The notes: a model not told the origin generated them from the letters alone. Numbered from the stretch's first letter, positions 1-8,860 are shown. The stretch: DNA of 64,000 nucleotides from Vibrio proteolyticus NBRC 13287 (GCF_000467125.1 NZ_BATJ01000026.1:1-64000); one strand, 5' to 3'. Translations and numbers: made by a program.

Positions 1-30
1 AAAAGCTTAGACTTACAGTCTAACCAGTGC

Positions 31-107
31 GGAGCGGTAGTTCAGTTGGTTAGAATACCGGCCTGTCACGCCGGGGGTCGCGGGTTCGAGTCCCGTCCGC
101 TCCGCCA
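31..107 (+). tRNA. tRNA-Asp (anticodon GTC)
   Basis: The 77-nt sequence folds as a tRNA. The 7-bp acceptor pairs GGAGCGG (31-37) with CCGCTCC (97-103), followed by discriminator G and an encoded CCA (105-107). The T arm contains GGTTCGAGTCC, and the anticodon loop CTGTCAC places GTC at 65-67, which decodes Asp. A rho-independent terminator follows 11 nt later, so this is the last gene of its transcript. The 30 nt before it hold nothing recognisable, so whether it ends an rRNA operon cannot be told from this window. Confidence 0.96.
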
Positions 108-117
108 TTTATTTCGA

Positions 118-146
118 AAGCCTCGCTATCAGCGAGGCTTTTTTCG
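118..146 (+). terminator. Rho-independent terminator after tRNA-Asp
   Basis: AAGCCTCGC and GCGAGGCTT form a stem around a short TATCA loop, followed by a run of T residues. It lies just after the tRNA-Asp 3' end. Confidence 0.9.
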
Positions 147-222
147 TTTTACCGCGTTATTTTGGTCTTCGAGCAAACGAGTCCCGGTTGCCCGAAATCC
201 CGGCGGCTTTGCCACCTCTTTC

Positions 223-254
223 AGACCCCAGCCATCATGCTGGGGTCTTTTTGT
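223..254 (+). terminator. Second rho-independent hairpin
   Basis: AGACCCCAGC pairs perfectly with GCTGGGGTCT around a 6-nt loop, then TTTTG. No gene is seen between this hairpin and the tRNA terminator. It may be a backup terminator or the remnant of a lost small RNA or tRNA gene. In the reverse direction the hairpin lacks a good T-run. Confidence 0.75.
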
Positions 255-380
255 TGGTGGGTAAACCCGCTTCCTGTGATGAATGTGACGCCCGAGTCGC
301 TCTCACGCGTTTCAGAGGCCAACTCATAAGCTTGAATAAAATAATTCTATGGTTTTATGGCTATTATTAACAAGACGTGG

Positions 381-959
381 TTAGCCTTGACTTAGATGCT
401 GATGAACGTAATCACGGATATAGGGAATCACTTCAGTTTCAAACCAGGGATTCTTTTTCAACCACAGGGTATTACGGGGGGAAGGGTGAGGTAACGGCAG
501 AAACTGCGGTGCCCAGCGTTGCCATTGACGCACTGTTTCTGTCAGTGTGGTCGGTTTGTCGTGCAGGTAATAGTTCTGCGCATATTGACCGATCAGTAAG
601 GTCATACCGATATTTGGCATCTGATCCAGTACCTGTTGATGCCACAGTGGCGCGCATTCTTTTCTTGGTGGCAGATCGCCGCTTTTTCCCTTCCCCGGAT
701 AACACAGTCCCATTGGCATGATGGCGATATTCTCCGCGTCATAGAAGACGTGTTTATCCAGATCCAGCCAGGTTCTTAACCTATCTCCACTGGGATCGTT
801 CCAGGGAATGGAGGTCTGATGAACCTTAGTACCCGGTGCTTGGCCGATGATCAGCAGGCGTGATTGCCGGCTGGCCTGGATCACCGGATTGGCCCCTAAA
901 GGTAGGTGAGGCTCACAGACTTTGCATTGTCTGATTTGGCACAGAAGTTCGTCCAGCAT
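381..959 (-). CDS. Uracil-DNA glycosylase family protein
   Basis: This 192-residue protein belongs to the uracil-DNA glycosylase superfamily. Near residue 40 it has the nucleotide-pocket motif GQAPG, and near residue 158 the C-terminal HPSPRN motif that corresponds to the DNA-intercalation loop of UDG enzymes. Only one CxxC pair (CKVC, residues 13-16) is present, so the four-cysteine iron-sulfur site of family 4/5 enzymes is not evident. The likely role is excision of deaminated bases, but the substrate is not shown by the sequence. AAGGG precedes the ATG. The start overlaps the stop of the upstream dehydrogenase by one base (TAATG), so the two are probably translationally coupled. Confidence 0.8.
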   Translation of the reverse strand: MLDELLCQIRQCKVCEPHLPLGANPVIQASRQSRLLIIGQAPGTKVHQTSIPWNDPSGDRLRTWLDLDKHVFYDAENIAIMPMGLCYPGKGKSGDLPPRKECAPLWHQQVLDQMPNIGMTLLIGQYAQNYYLHDKPTTLTETVRQWQRWAPQFLPLPHPSPRNTLWLKKNPWFETEVIPYIRDYVHQHLSQG

Positions 960-1885
960 TAATAACCCTTGTTAAAGTCAACTTGGTGATGGAGCGCAAA
1001 CCCGTCGCGCCAACGCAGGTAATTTTCACCAAAAATGGCCACTACCTGATCTGGAAAGCTCAAAGCGGCGATATGCGGTGTCACGGTCACATTTGTATGT
1101 TGCCAGTACGGATGTTGGTGCTCAAGTGGCTCCGTTTCAAATACATCCAGATAAGCGTGCTCGATATTTCCGGCGGCCAAGGATTGCAATAAGCCTTGTT
1201 GGCAGAGTGTCGCGCCTCGGCCGACATTGAACAGCAGAGCATGCTGAGCCGCTTGTAAGGTCTTAGCATTCAGCAGATGGTGAGTGTCAGGCGTATTTGG
1301 CAGAGTGTTGACGATAACGTCTGCGGTCGCGAGCGCTTTGTCCAGGTCCTGAATATGGTAGGTGTCGACAAAAGGTGACCCCTTGGGCGGAATACCACTG
1401 CGGTTGACTCCTATGGTTTCCAACCCCATTGCCTGCGCGCTGTGCGCCAGGTGCACCCCAATTGATCCTGTACCGAGAATGACCATACGTTTCTGCGTTA
1501 GGGAGACATAGGAGTGAGGTTGCCAGTGTTGCTGAGCCTGCTGCTGTTGGTACCGGCGGAAATGGCGGTAATGGGCGATAGTATAGCCGAGTACGTACTC
1601 GGCTATTTGCTGGCCGAAGATACCTTTGACATTGGTTAAGTGGTAATCGCGTTTGTCTGCTTGCTGCAGCAGAGCGTCAACGCCGGCATAGATGGATTGC
1701 AGCCAGACCAACTGAGGAAACTTGTCTAACTGCTTGGCCGCCATAGGCGGCGCAGCCAAAAGTATGCTCGCCTCGTCCCGCTGTTCGGTGATCACCAGAT
1801 CCGGCAGCTTCAGATCAGCAACGAGCTGGCGGTACGTATCGTCGTGTTCGGTCAGAATGTAGAGCTTATGACTAAAATTGTTCAT
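959..1885 (-). CDS. D-2-hydroxyacid dehydrogenase (GhrA-like)
   Basis: This 308-residue NAD(P)-dependent dehydrogenase probably reduces glyoxylate, hydroxypyruvate or a similar 2-oxoacid. The Rossmann motif GTGSIG lies near residue 138. The catalytic triad of the family is visible as Arg in NVGRG, Glu in FETEP and His in TPHIAA. The length fits the GhrA/YcdW subgroup rather than the longer SerA type. It is the first gene of a two-gene unit with the glycosylase-like gene, although no functional link between them is obvious. The ATG at 1885 is the only good start; its ribosome site is weak. The exact substrate is undetermined. Confidence 0.85.
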   Translation of the reverse strand: MNNFSHKLYILTEHDDTYRQLVADLKLPDLVITEQRDEASILLAAPPMAAKQLDKFPQLVWLQSIYAGVDALLQQADKRDYHLTNVKGIFGQQIAEYVLGYTIAHYRHFRRYQQQQAQQHWQPHSYVSLTQKRMVILGTGSIGVHLAHSAQAMGLETIGVNRSGIPPKGSPFVDTYHIQDLDKALATADVIVNTLPNTPDTHHLLNAKTLQAAQHALLFNVGRGATLCQQGLLQSLAAGNIEHAYLDVFETEPLEHQHPYWQHTNVTVTPHIAALSFPDQVVAIFGENYLRWRDGFALHHQVDFNKGY

Positions 1886-1956
1886 CGGCTTTGCTTTTTT
1901 CCCTGTGGTATATCAAGTACACTTCCGCTGTCTTTTTCTGCAACGACTGAGTAACT

Positions 1957-2544
1957 ATGCTACAGAATCCCCTTCAGCTGCGTCTTGAGAAATTCGAGCC
2001 CTGGCAACAAATCACGTTTATGGCTTGCCTGTGTGAGCGCATGTACCCTAACTATGCCATGTTTTGCGCGAATACAGAATTCGCGGAAGCGCGTATCTAC
2101 CGCGATATTCTCGACAGTGTCTGGGAACTCCTAACGGTGAAAAACGCTAAAGTGAATTTCGAACGTCAGTTGGAGAAGCTGGAAGAGATCATTCCCAGCT
2201 CGGAAGATTTCGATATGTATCTGGTGTATCCGGCGATCGATGCCTGCATTGGGCTGTCTACGTTACTGCACGGCCTGCTGGATCGTGATGATCTTCAGGA
2301 AAACATGTTCAAACTCAGTCAGCAGTCGGTCGCGACCGTTGCGCAGCTTGAAGAAGCTCAAACCGGCGAAGAGGTCACCAATGACAACCAGAAGCAGAAC
2401 GAAGCGGTGTGTGGGGAATGGGACGTTCAGTGGGCCATTTTCCGTCCTCTGCGTGATGCGACAGAAAGAGACATCGAACTGATTAAAGATTTGCGTCAGG
2501 AATTGCGTGAAGAAGGCATCAGCAACATCGGTATCGGTTTATAA
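1957..2544 (+). CDS. yjaG: YjaG family protein (DUF416)
   Basis: This 195-residue soluble acidic protein matches the YjaG/DUF416 family in length and in its helical, aromatic-rich N-terminus (WQQITFMACLCERMYPNY). No catalytic motif or membrane segment is seen, and the family's function is unknown. In Escherichia coli yjaG sits directly upstream of hupA. Here it keeps that neighbourhood, but a CNNM/CBS gene on the opposite strand lies between the two, which supports the identification. It is probably monocistronic, since a strong hairpin follows the stop codon. Confidence 0.88.
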   Translation: MLQNPLQLRLEKFEPWQQITFMACLCERMYPNYAMFCANTEFAEARIYRDILDSVWELLTVKNAKVNFERQLEKLEEIIPSSEDFDMYLVYPAIDACIGLSTLLHGLLDRDDLQENMFKLSQQSVATVAQLEEAQTGEEVTNDNQKQNEAVCGEWDVQWAIFRPLRDATERDIELIKDLRQELREEGISNIGIGL

Positions 2545-2573
2545 AAAATGGGAGCATGAGCTCCCATTTTTTA
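2544..2573. terminator. Bidirectional terminator between yjaG and the CNNM gene
   Basis: A-run, then ATGGGAGC and GCTCCCAT around a short loop, then a T-run. It can serve both convergent genes and abuts the CNNM-protein stop codon at 2571. Confidence 0.9.
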
Positions 2574-3629
2574 ATCATCATCATCGCGGTTTTCTATGAC
2601 GCCGTGCTTTTTCTTCCAGCGTTCCCAGCGTTGGTACGCCAGTTCCTGCATATCGGTGATGCGGTCCGCTTCATCGACAATCTCTTCACCCAGCAGATGC
2701 TCAAAGATGTCTTCCAGTGTCAGAATGCCTTGTACGGTGCCGTATTCGTCGACCACCATCGCCAGTTGCAGACGATGCGCCATCATCTGTTCAAAGGCGG
2801 TCGGCAGCGATAGCGTATTGAGCAACACATGCACCGGGCGCATGACCGCCCCCAACTGTTTGTCACCCAGGCCAGACTGTTGCAGCTTGAACAATTCCAG
2901 ACGGTGGACAAAGCCGATGATGTTGTCCTTCTCCTGGCTGTAAACCAGCGGCCTTGAGAACGGTGTATCACGGTGCTCGTGCAGGAACTCGTTGATGCTC
3001 ATCTCAGCATCGACGCGAAACACAACGGGCCGGGGTGTCATCACCTGAGTCACCGGAATGTCACGAATGCCCAGTAGGTTGTTGAGCATGGTCGATTCGC
3101 CTTCGGCAAATTCGCCGCTCTCCTGAGCCAGCATTGCCATCGCAGACAGCTCATCACGCATTTTCGGCGTTTCCTGTCCGCGAGCCAGACGTTTGGTGAT
3201 TTGCTCTGAAAACCAGACAAACGGTGTCAATGCCCACACCATCCAACGCAGCGTGGTGGCGGTCAGTGGGGCTAACTGGCGCCAGTAGGTCGCTCCGATG
3301 GTTTTCGGAACGATTTCGGACAGCACCAAGATCCCCAGTGTCAAAACAGCGGAAAATACGCCCAGCCATTCGCTGCCAAACACGACCGCTGCCTGCGCAC
3401 CCGCACTGGCCGCGCCAATCGTATGGGCGATGGTATTGAGGGTCAGAATCGAAGCCAGCGGGCGATCAATGTCTGCTTTGAGGCGCGACAATTTGCCCGC
3501 GGCCGGGTGGTCTTGCTGGCGCAGCTGGGCCAGATAACTTGGGGTAATACTTAATAAAACCGCTTCTAAAACCGAACAGACAAACGATACGCCGATCGCA
3601 ATCGAAACGTAAACAGTCAGCAGTAACAT
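2571..3629 (-). CDS. CNNM/CBS-domain membrane protein (HlyC/CorC-type)
   Basis: This 352-residue inner-membrane protein has an N-terminal CNNM (DUF21) transmembrane domain in roughly residues 1-190, followed by a tandem CBS pair marked by VMTPRPVVF and VDEYGTVQGILTLEDI. It lacks the C-terminal CorC/HlyC domain of longer relatives. Relatives are implicated in Mg2+ or Co2+ efflux and regulation, but the substrate here is not known. The start was set at 3629 (MLLLTVYVSIAI), preceded by AGGAG at good spacing. An in-frame upstream extension to 3722 lacks a ribosome site and reads as non-membrane sequence. It is convergent with yjaG and divergent from hupA. Confidence 0.85.
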   Translation of the reverse strand: MLLLTVYVSIAIGVSFVCSVLEAVLLSITPSYLAQLRQQDHPAAGKLSRLKADIDRPLASILTLNTIAHTIGAASAGAQAAVVFGSEWLGVFSAVLTLGILVLSEIVPKTIGATYWRQLAPLTATTLRWMVWALTPFVWFSEQITKRLARGQETPKMRDELSAMAMLAQESGEFAEGESTMLNNLLGIRDIPVTQVMTPRPVVFRVDAEMSINEFLHEHRDTPFSRPLVYSQEKDNIIGFVHRLELFKLQQSGLGDKQLGAVMRPVHVLLNTLSLPTAFEQMMAHRLQLAMVVDEYGTVQGILTLEDIFEHLLGEEIVDEADRITDMQELAYQRWERWKKKHGVIENRDDDD

Positions 3630-3982
3630 AATGCTCCTATGCAGTGAGATACCACAACCGAACTTTGCGCCGGAAAAGGCAAATTTGCAATTTTTGCGGC
3701 TTATTCCGGTATGCCTGGGCATTATTGGTGTGCGTATTTTTTATTCAGCAAAAGCCCCGAAACATCAGGCTTCTCGTAACATTTGCTGCTATTAAATAGG
3801 GCTGTAAACAGGCAAAAACAAGTCTCAGATCCGAGGCATTGAGTAACAAATTGTGAGTTAATGCTCATATTCCGGTTAAAAGTACGTCAGTAAAGTCAAA
3901 GATCGCCGACAAACCTTTGCCAGATGGGGCATTTATGATTTAGAGTGAATTGAATTCGATAACACATAAGAAGGGAAACCTA
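3630..3982. other. Non-coding gap between the CNNM gene and hupA
   Basis: This 353-bp AT-rich region separates divergent genes and must hold the hupA promoter and the CNNM-gene promoter. No ORF with a ribosome site is seen. The hupA leader directly before its ATG carries AAGGG. No clear operator repeat was recognised. Confidence 0.6.
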
Positions 3983-4255
3983 ATGAACAAGACCCAATTA
4001 ATCGACTTTATTGCAGAGAAAGCAGACCTGTCTAAAGCACAAGCTAAAGCTGCTCTTGAAGCAACTCTTGACGGTGTGACTGACGCACTGAAAGAGGGTG
4101 ACCAAGTTCAACTAATTGGTTTTGGTACATTCAAAGTAAACCACCGTGCAGCACGTACTGGTCGTAACCCTAAGACTGGTGCAGAGATCCAAATCGCTGC
4201 AGCTAACGTTCCTGCATTCGTTGCTGGTAAAGCACTGAAAGACGCAGTGAAGTAA
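3983..4255 (+). CDS. hupA: Nucleoid protein HU, alpha subunit
   Basis: This 90-residue basic DNA-binding protein is the HU alpha subunit, which bends and compacts the chromosome as a dimer. The sequence begins MNKTQLIDFIAEKADLSKAQ and carries the beta-arm signature GFGTFKVNHRAARTGRNP with the DNA-intercalating proline of RNP. Residues and length are typical of HupA. The start at 3983 has AAGGG upstream; the longer in-frame start at 3950 adds 11 residues not found in HU. It is followed by a GC-rich hairpin and then by the yjaH-like gene, as in enteric bacteria. Confidence 0.97.
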   Translation: MNKTQLIDFIAEKADLSKAQAKAALEATLDGVTDALKEGDQVQLIGFGTFKVNHRAARTGRNPKTGAEIQIAAANVPAFVAGKALKDAVK

Positions 4256-4264
4256 TTTATACTA

Positions 4265-4290
4265 CGCCGAGATGCTTGTTTGTCTCGGCG
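4265..4290 (+). terminator. Hairpin after hupA
   Basis: CGCCGAGA pairs with TCTCGGCG around an 8-10 nt loop, nine bases after the hupA stop. Only a short T/C-rich tail follows, so termination may be partial and allow read-through into the lipoprotein gene at 4304. Confidence 0.6.
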
Positions 4291-4303
4291 TAATTCCTCT
4301 GCT

Positions 4304-4999
4304 ATGAAAAATTGGTTTTTATCTTCACTAATCCTCTTGCCTTTAATTGGGTGTTCTTCCTCCGCTCCCACGCCTAATCTGGAACAATTTTCTGAATACA
4401 CTGGCGGTCAGTCCCTTGGCGATGCGACCAGCTTTTACTGGTATACCGAGCAACAGTCTCAGCCGTTGAAGGCGGCAGATTATGTCTCTGCCGGTGATTA
4501 CGGCTGGTATCAGTCTGAGTACCGTTGGGACGAAGGTCAGGTACGCGAGATGATTCGTGAAGGTAAGCAACGTAAGAGCGAGGCTCTGGTCGACTACCGC
4601 ATTCATATCCGTTTCAATAAAGACGGGGAAGCGGTATTCCAGCGTTACCGTTTGGACGGGAAAGTGTTGCCGCTTAATGAGCAGCAATTGGCGAGCTACG
4701 TCCGTGAAGCCGAGAATGTGGCCAGTACCGCTAAAAAGCAAGACAAGGCTGGTTTTGAGCTGTTACAAGGCGTATGGGACGGGGCTACTTTTGAGAGCTG
4801 CACTGGGCAGGAATACCGTCGTCTGTCGTTTAATCAGACTCTGCCGAGCTTCGTAGTCAACCGTTTGGCGGCGATTGACAGCTACGTGGCGTTTATCGGC
4901 AAGATTAAATCGGATGGCATGATCGTCGAACAACTGCTGATGTTGGCAGACGAGGATCATGGCTGTATTCAGCGGCCAGGGCTGCTGGAAAAACAATAA
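4304..4999 (+). CDS. yjaH: DUF1481 lipoprotein (YjaH-like)
   Basis: This 231-residue envelope lipoprotein has a signal peptide of about 16 residues ending in the lipobox LIGC, followed by SSS, so it should be acylated and exported. The rest is a soluble domain with W/Y-rich segments (YGWYQSEYRWDEGQVREMI) of the DUF1481 family, which has no assigned function. Position between hupA and purD matches yjaH in enteric bacteria. The start was placed at ATG 4304 because the lipoprotein signal begins there. An in-frame TTG at 4280 lies inside the hupA hairpin and would prepend eight polar residues. Confidence 0.82.
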   Translation: MKNWFLSSLILLPLIGCSSSAPTPNLEQFSEYTGGQSLGDATSFYWYTEQQSQPLKAADYVSAGDYGWYQSEYRWDEGQVREMIREGKQRKSEALVDYRIHIRFNKDGEAVFQRYRLDGKVLPLNEQQLASYVREAENVASTAKKQDKAGFELLQGVWDGATFESCTGQEYRRLSFNQTLPSFVVNRLAAIDSYVAFIGKIKSDGMIVEQLLMLADEDHGCIQRPGLLEKQ

Positions 5000-5003
5000 A
5001 ATA

Positions 5004-5031
5004 AAGGCGCTCATCAGAGCGCCTTTTTTGT
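5004..5031. terminator. Bidirectional terminator yjaH / purD
   Basis: AGGCGCTC and GAGCGCCT pair around ATCA, with a T-run on the plus side and an A-rich flank that gives a T-run on the minus side. It serves the convergent yjaH-like gene and the purHD operon. Confidence 0.92.
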
Positions 5032-5044
5032 CGATGCGAGGAGG

Positions 5045-6334
5045 TTATTCCTGATTCTCGCGCGCAATCGCTCGGTAACCAATGTCATTGCGGTGGAACA
5101 TACCTTCCCAACGGATGTGTTGAGCCAGCTGGTAGGCACGTTGCTGAGCTTCAGACACGCTGTTGCCCAGCGCAGTTGCACACAGTACGCGGCCACCGTT
5201 GGTGACGATGTCCCCATCCTGGTTATCGGTGCCTGCATGGAAGACTTTCTCGCCTTCCACTTCGGCCTGAGGTAGGCCTGAAATGACGTCGCCTTTGTTG
5301 TACGCGCCCGGGTAACCGCCTGCGGCCAGCACGATGCCGATGGAAGCACGCGGGTCCCATTTCGAGTCCACCTGGTCCAGTTTGCCATCAATAGCAGCCA
5401 GACACAGTTCAACCAGATCTGACTGCATACGCATCATGATAGGCTGGGTTTCCGGGTCACCGAAGCGGCAGTTATATTCGATCACTTTCGGTGTGCCGGA
5501 TTTATCGATCATCAGGCCCGCGTAAAGAAAGCCGGTGTATGGGTTGCCCTCGGCAGCCATGCCGCGCACGGTTGGATAAATCACTTCATCCATAATGCGG
5601 TTGTGGATGTCAGGGGTAACCACGGGAGCGGGCGAGTAAGCGCCCATGCCGCCCGTGTTTGGGCCGGTATCTTTATCGCCAACACGTTTGTGGTCCTGGC
5701 TGGTCGCCATAGGCAGAACGTTTTCACCGTCAACCATGACAATAAAGCTCGCTTCTTCGCCATCCAGAAACTCTTCGATCACCACGCGGCTGCCAGCGTC
5801 GCCGAACGCATTGCCGGCCAGCATGTCTTTGATAGCGTCTTCGGCTTCTTCCAGTGTCATGGCGACAATCACGCCTTTACCCGCCGCCAGACCATCGGCT
5901 TTGACCACGATCGGTGCACCCTGCTCGCGCACGTAAGCAAGTGCCGGTTCGATTTCCGTGAAGTTGGCGTAAGCGCCGGTCGGAATGTGGTGACGAGCGA
6001 GGAAGTCTTTCGTAAAGGCTTTTGAACCTTCCAGTTGCGCCGCAGATTGCGTCGGACCAAAGATTGGCAACCCGGCAGCACGGAACGCATCCACTACGCC
6101 AATCACCAGTGGCGCTTCAGGGCCGACGATGGTCAGTTCAATGGCGTTCTCTTTTGCGAACGCAACCAGACCCGCGATGTCTTCCACTGCAATGTTGACG
6201 TTTTCCAGTTTGGGCTCAAGCGCTGTACCGGCGTTGCCTGGCGCAACAAAGATAGTTTCAACATTTGGGTTTTGCGCGGCTTTCCAAGATAACGCATGCT
6301 CACGACCGCCGGCACCAATAATTAAAACTCGCAT
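5045..6334 (-). CDS. purD: Phosphoribosylamine-glycine ligase (GAR synthetase)
   Basis: This 429-residue ATP-grasp enzyme joins glycine to phosphoribosylamine in the second step of purine synthesis. The N-terminus MRVLIIGAGGREHALSWKAA is diagnostic. The ATP-grasp region includes KADGLAAGKGVIVA and IEEFLDGEEASFIVMVDG, and the C-terminal metal-site segment is EYNCRFGDPETQ. The start at 6334 has AAGGAA upstream; a 12-residue extension to 6370 is not conserved. It is the second gene of a purH-purD unit with an 87-bp spacer and no evident terminator. Co-regulation with purH, probably by PurR, is inferred. Confidence 0.97.
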   Translation of the reverse strand: MRVLIIGAGGREHALSWKAAQNPNVETIFVAPGNAGTALEPKLENVNIAVEDIAGLVAFAKENAIELTIVGPEAPLVIGVVDAFRAAGLPIFGPTQSAAQLEGSKAFTKDFLARHHIPTGAYANFTEIEPALAYVREQGAPIVVKADGLAAGKGVIVAMTLEEAEDAIKDMLAGNAFGDAGSRVVIEEFLDGEEASFIVMVDGENVLPMATSQDHKRVGDKDTGPNTGGMGAYSPAPVVTPDIHNRIMDEVIYPTVRGMAAEGNPYTGFLYAGLMIDKSGTPKVIEYNCRFGDPETQPIMMRMQSDLVELCLAAIDGKLDQVDSKWDPRASIGIVLAAGGYPGAYNKGDVISGLPQAEVEGEKVFHAGTDNQDGDIVTNGGRVLCATALGNSVSEAQQRAYQLAQHIRWEGMFHRNDIGYRAIARENQE

Positions 6335-6421
6335 AAATGAATTCCTTAATTGTAAATTCGGATCTCTCAATCATTGGGAGCTCGATCAGGCTGACAGGCT
6401 CCCAAGTGATGGTTCGAAGGC

Positions 6422-8014
6422 TTAGTGACGGAAGTGACGCATGCCGGTGAAGATCATGGCCATGCCGTGTTCGTCGGCCGCCGCAATCACTTCATCGTCA
6501 CGCATCGAGCCGCCTGGCTGGATCACGCATTTGATGCCGGCTTCCGCTGCGGCATCGATGCCATCACGGAAGGGGAAGAAGGCATCCGACGCCATTACGC
6601 TACCGGCGACTTGCAGACCTTCGTCAGCCGCTTTAATGCCGGCAATCTTGGCTGAGTAGACGCGGCTCATTTGGCCTGCGCCGACACCGATAGTCATGTC
6701 GCCTTTGGCGTAGACAATCGCGTTAGATTTGACGTACTTGGCCACTTTCCAGCAGAACAGCGCGTCTTTCAGCTCTTCTTCGGTTGGTTGTCGCTGAGAC
6801 ACGACTTTCAAATCATCCAGATTTACCATGCCCTGGTCACGGTCTTGAACCAGCAGACCACCATTCACGCGTTTCACATCGAAGCCTGTTGTCTTGGTTG
6901 ACCACTCACCACACTCGAGTAGGCGTACGTTTTTCTTCGCTGCGACCACTTCGATCGCTTCTTCAGACACTGAAGGAGCGATGATGACTTCAACGAATTG
7001 ACGCTCAACGATCGCGCTGGCTGTCGAGGCATCCAGTTCGCGGTTAAATGCGATAATGCCGCCAAACGCTGAGGTTGGATCGGTTTGGTAAGCGCGGTTG
7101 TAGGCTTCCAGAATGTCGCCGCCCAGAGCCACACCACATGGGTTAGCGTGTTTGACGATCACACACGCGGGCTCTGCGAACTCTTTCACGCATTCCAGCG
7201 CCGCGTCAGTATCGGCGATGTTGTTGTAAGACAGGGCTTTGCCCTGAATCTGACGTGCGGTTGAAACCGACGCTTCTTCTGGGTTCGCTTCCACGTAGAA
7301 GGCGGCATCCTGGTGGCTGTTTTCGCCGTAGCGCATGTCTTGTTTTTTGAGGAACTGCTGATTGAAGGTGCGAGGGAACTTGCTCTCTTCATCACCTTCT
7401 TTGTTCTCTCCGTAAGAAGGAACCATCGTGCCGAAGTAGTTGGCGATCATGCCATCGTAAGCGGCGGTGTGCTCGAATGCGGCAATCGCCAGATCGAAGC
7501 GGGTTTCCAGCGTCAGTGAGGCCTCATTGGCATCCATTTCGGCAACTACGCGCGGGTAATCGTGCGCGTTCACCACGATGGTCACGTCTTTGTGGTTTTT
7601 CGCTGCAGAGCGCACCATGGTCGGGCCGCCGATGTCGATGTTTTCCACGGCGTCTGCCAGCGTGCAGCCGTCTTTGGCAACGGTTTCGGCAAAGGGATAG
7701 AGATTGACGACAACCATGTCGATAGGTTTGATGTCATGTTGCGCCATGACGGCATCATCCTGGCCACGACGGCCCAGGACACCACCATGCACTTTCGGGT
7801 GGAGCGTTTTAACCCGTCCGTCCATCATTTCCGGAAAACCGGTGTAATCTGACACTTCGGTCACAGCAATACCGCTGTCAGCCAGCAGGCGGGCCGTACC
7901 ACCAGTAGAAAGGATATCGACACCGCGATCTGCCAGAGCTTGTGCAAACTCAACAATACCTGTTTTGTCTGACACGCTAATCAGCGCGCGGCGAATTGGA
8001 CGAGCGTTGTTCAT
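6422..8014 (-). CDS. purH: Bifunctional AICAR transformylase / IMP cyclohydrolase
   Basis: This 530-residue enzyme catalyses the last two steps of IMP synthesis. The N-terminal cyclohydrolase (MGS-like fold, about residues 1-200) shows RRALISVSDKTGIVEFA, the STGGT phosphate loop and GRVKTLHPKVHGG. The C-terminal formyltransferase carries KHANPCG, whose Lys-His pair is catalytic. Length and motif order are normal. It leads the purHD unit and is divergent from zntR across a 274-bp region that contains a PurR-box-like palindrome. Confidence 0.97.
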   Translation of the reverse strand: MNNARPIRRALISVSDKTGIVEFAQALADRGVDILSTGGTARLLADSGIAVTEVSDYTGFPEMMDGRVKTLHPKVHGGVLGRRGQDDAVMAQHDIKPIDMVVVNLYPFAETVAKDGCTLADAVENIDIGGPTMVRSAAKNHKDVTIVVNAHDYPRVVAEMDANEASLTLETRFDLAIAAFEHTAAYDGMIANYFGTMVPSYGENKEGDEESKFPRTFNQQFLKKQDMRYGENSHQDAAFYVEANPEEASVSTARQIQGKALSYNNIADTDAALECVKEFAEPACVIVKHANPCGVALGGDILEAYNRAYQTDPTSAFGGIIAFNRELDASTASAIVERQFVEVIIAPSVSEEAIEVVAAKKNVRLLECGEWSTKTTGFDVKRVNGGLLVQDRDQGMVNLDDLKVVSQRQPTEEELKDALFCWKVAKYVKSNAIVYAKGDMTIGVGAGQMSRVYSAKIAGIKAADEGLQVAGSVMASDAFFPFRDGIDAAAEAGIKCVIQPGGSMRDDEVIAAADEHGMAMIFTGMRHFRH

Positions 8015-8127
8015 GCTTCCATCTTCCTCAAATTCATGGAGTTAAACTAAATAAAAGACGTTTGCCAAAAGTGAACATGGATTACCATGGGTAATGACTT
8101 GGCCAGTTTTGGTAAAAATCTTTAGTC

Positions 8128-8143
8128 ACCAGTATCGACTGGT
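8128..8143. promoter_or_regulatory. Inverted repeat in the purH-zntR intergenic region
   Basis: ACCAGT and ACTGGT flank ATCG, a perfect 6-bp-arm dyad between the divergent genes. It could be a protein site or an RNA hairpin in the purH leader. No known regulator motif was recognised. Confidence 0.35.
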
Positions 8144-8203
8144 TAGATAATGTACTCCAAATTTGATGGCGCGTATTCTAACTAATTTATTACAAAAAAG
8201 CTC

Positions 8204-8219
8204 GCGCAATCGTTTGGCA
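8204..8219. promoter_or_regulatory. Possible PurR operator for purHD
   Basis: GCGCAATCGTTTGGCA keeps the core of the PurR consensus ACGCAAACGTTTGCGT (11 of 16 by eye). It lies about 190 bp upstream of purH, just upstream of an AT-rich stretch suited to a promoter. A second weaker half-site (ACGTTTGC) is at 8058-8065. The assignment is based on motif resemblance and the purine genes only. Confidence 0.45.
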
Positions 8220-8288
8220 TCGCAAAAATAATTGCAAAAAAGGCGATCTTTCGCTTAAAAAGTAACGAGATAGTTAATAGGAGCCGTT

Positions 8289-8687
8289 ATGTTTCAGATC
8301 GGTGAACTGGCGAAACGCTGTGGCGTGACCGCAGATACGCTGCGTTTTTATGAAAAAAATCAGTTAATTAAACCGGCAGGGCGTAGTGAGTCTGGCTACC
8401 GTCTCTACAGTGACGAAAATCAGCAGCAGGTCAGTTTTATTCTCAAAGCGAAAGATTTGGGGCTGACATTGGATGAGATCCGCGAGTTGTTGGAAATCAA
8501 GCTGGAAGCCACGGAGCACAGCTGCGCCGAAGTCAAAGCGATCACCTCGGCCAAACTGAACGTTATCGACACCAAAATTGCTGAGCTGACCCGTATTCGT
8601 AGCGCGTTGAAAAAGATCAACGATGCCTGCTGCGGTGATGTTGATGACGACGCTAGTCATTGTTCGATTCTGGCTGCTTTGGAGTAG
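8289..8687 (+). CDS. zntR: Zn(II)-responsive MerR-family regulator
   Basis: This 132-residue regulator has the MerR N-terminal helix-turn-helix (FQIGELAKRCGVTADTLRFYEK) and a dimerisation helix. Its metal-binding cysteines sit at C79, C114 and C115, and a C-terminal HC follows at 124-125, closely matching the ZntR pattern (C79, C114, C115, His, Cys). In Escherichia coli ZntR activates the zinc exporter zntA by untwisting a long-spacer promoter; no zntA is present in this window, so it would act in trans. AGGAG lies upstream of the ATG. It is divergent from purH. Confidence 0.88.
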   Translation: MFQIGELAKRCGVTADTLRFYEKNQLIKPAGRSESGYRLYSDENQQQVSFILKAKDLGLTLDEIRELLEIKLEATEHSCAEVKAITSAKLNVIDTKIAELTRIRSALKKINDACCGDVDDDASHCSILAALE

Positions 8688-8771
8688 GTCAAAGTTTTGT
8701 GTTTATAGCCCTTTAACCTTAGGTTGCATTTTTGGTATTGCAGTTTCTTAGGTTCTGACTGGGTTCCCACC

Positions 8772-8777
8772 TATAAT
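8772..8777 (+). promoter_or_regulatory. -10 element candidate for cadC
   Basis: TATAAT lies 84 bp upstream of the cadC start. No good -35 hexamer stands at 16-18 bp, so the promoter may need an activator. Confidence 0.4.
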
Positions 8778-8860
8778 TCCGCCTCCTGTCGACTCGGATA
8801 ATTATTCGGGCGAGTGCCCGCTGAGCGACATTGTCTGACAGATACCAAGAGTGCCAAGTT

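Noticed and set aside
150..222. Possible tRNA remnant between the two terminators
   Set aside because: A stretch with GAGTCCCGGTTGCCCGA recalls a T-arm, but no acceptor or anticodon pairing could be built.
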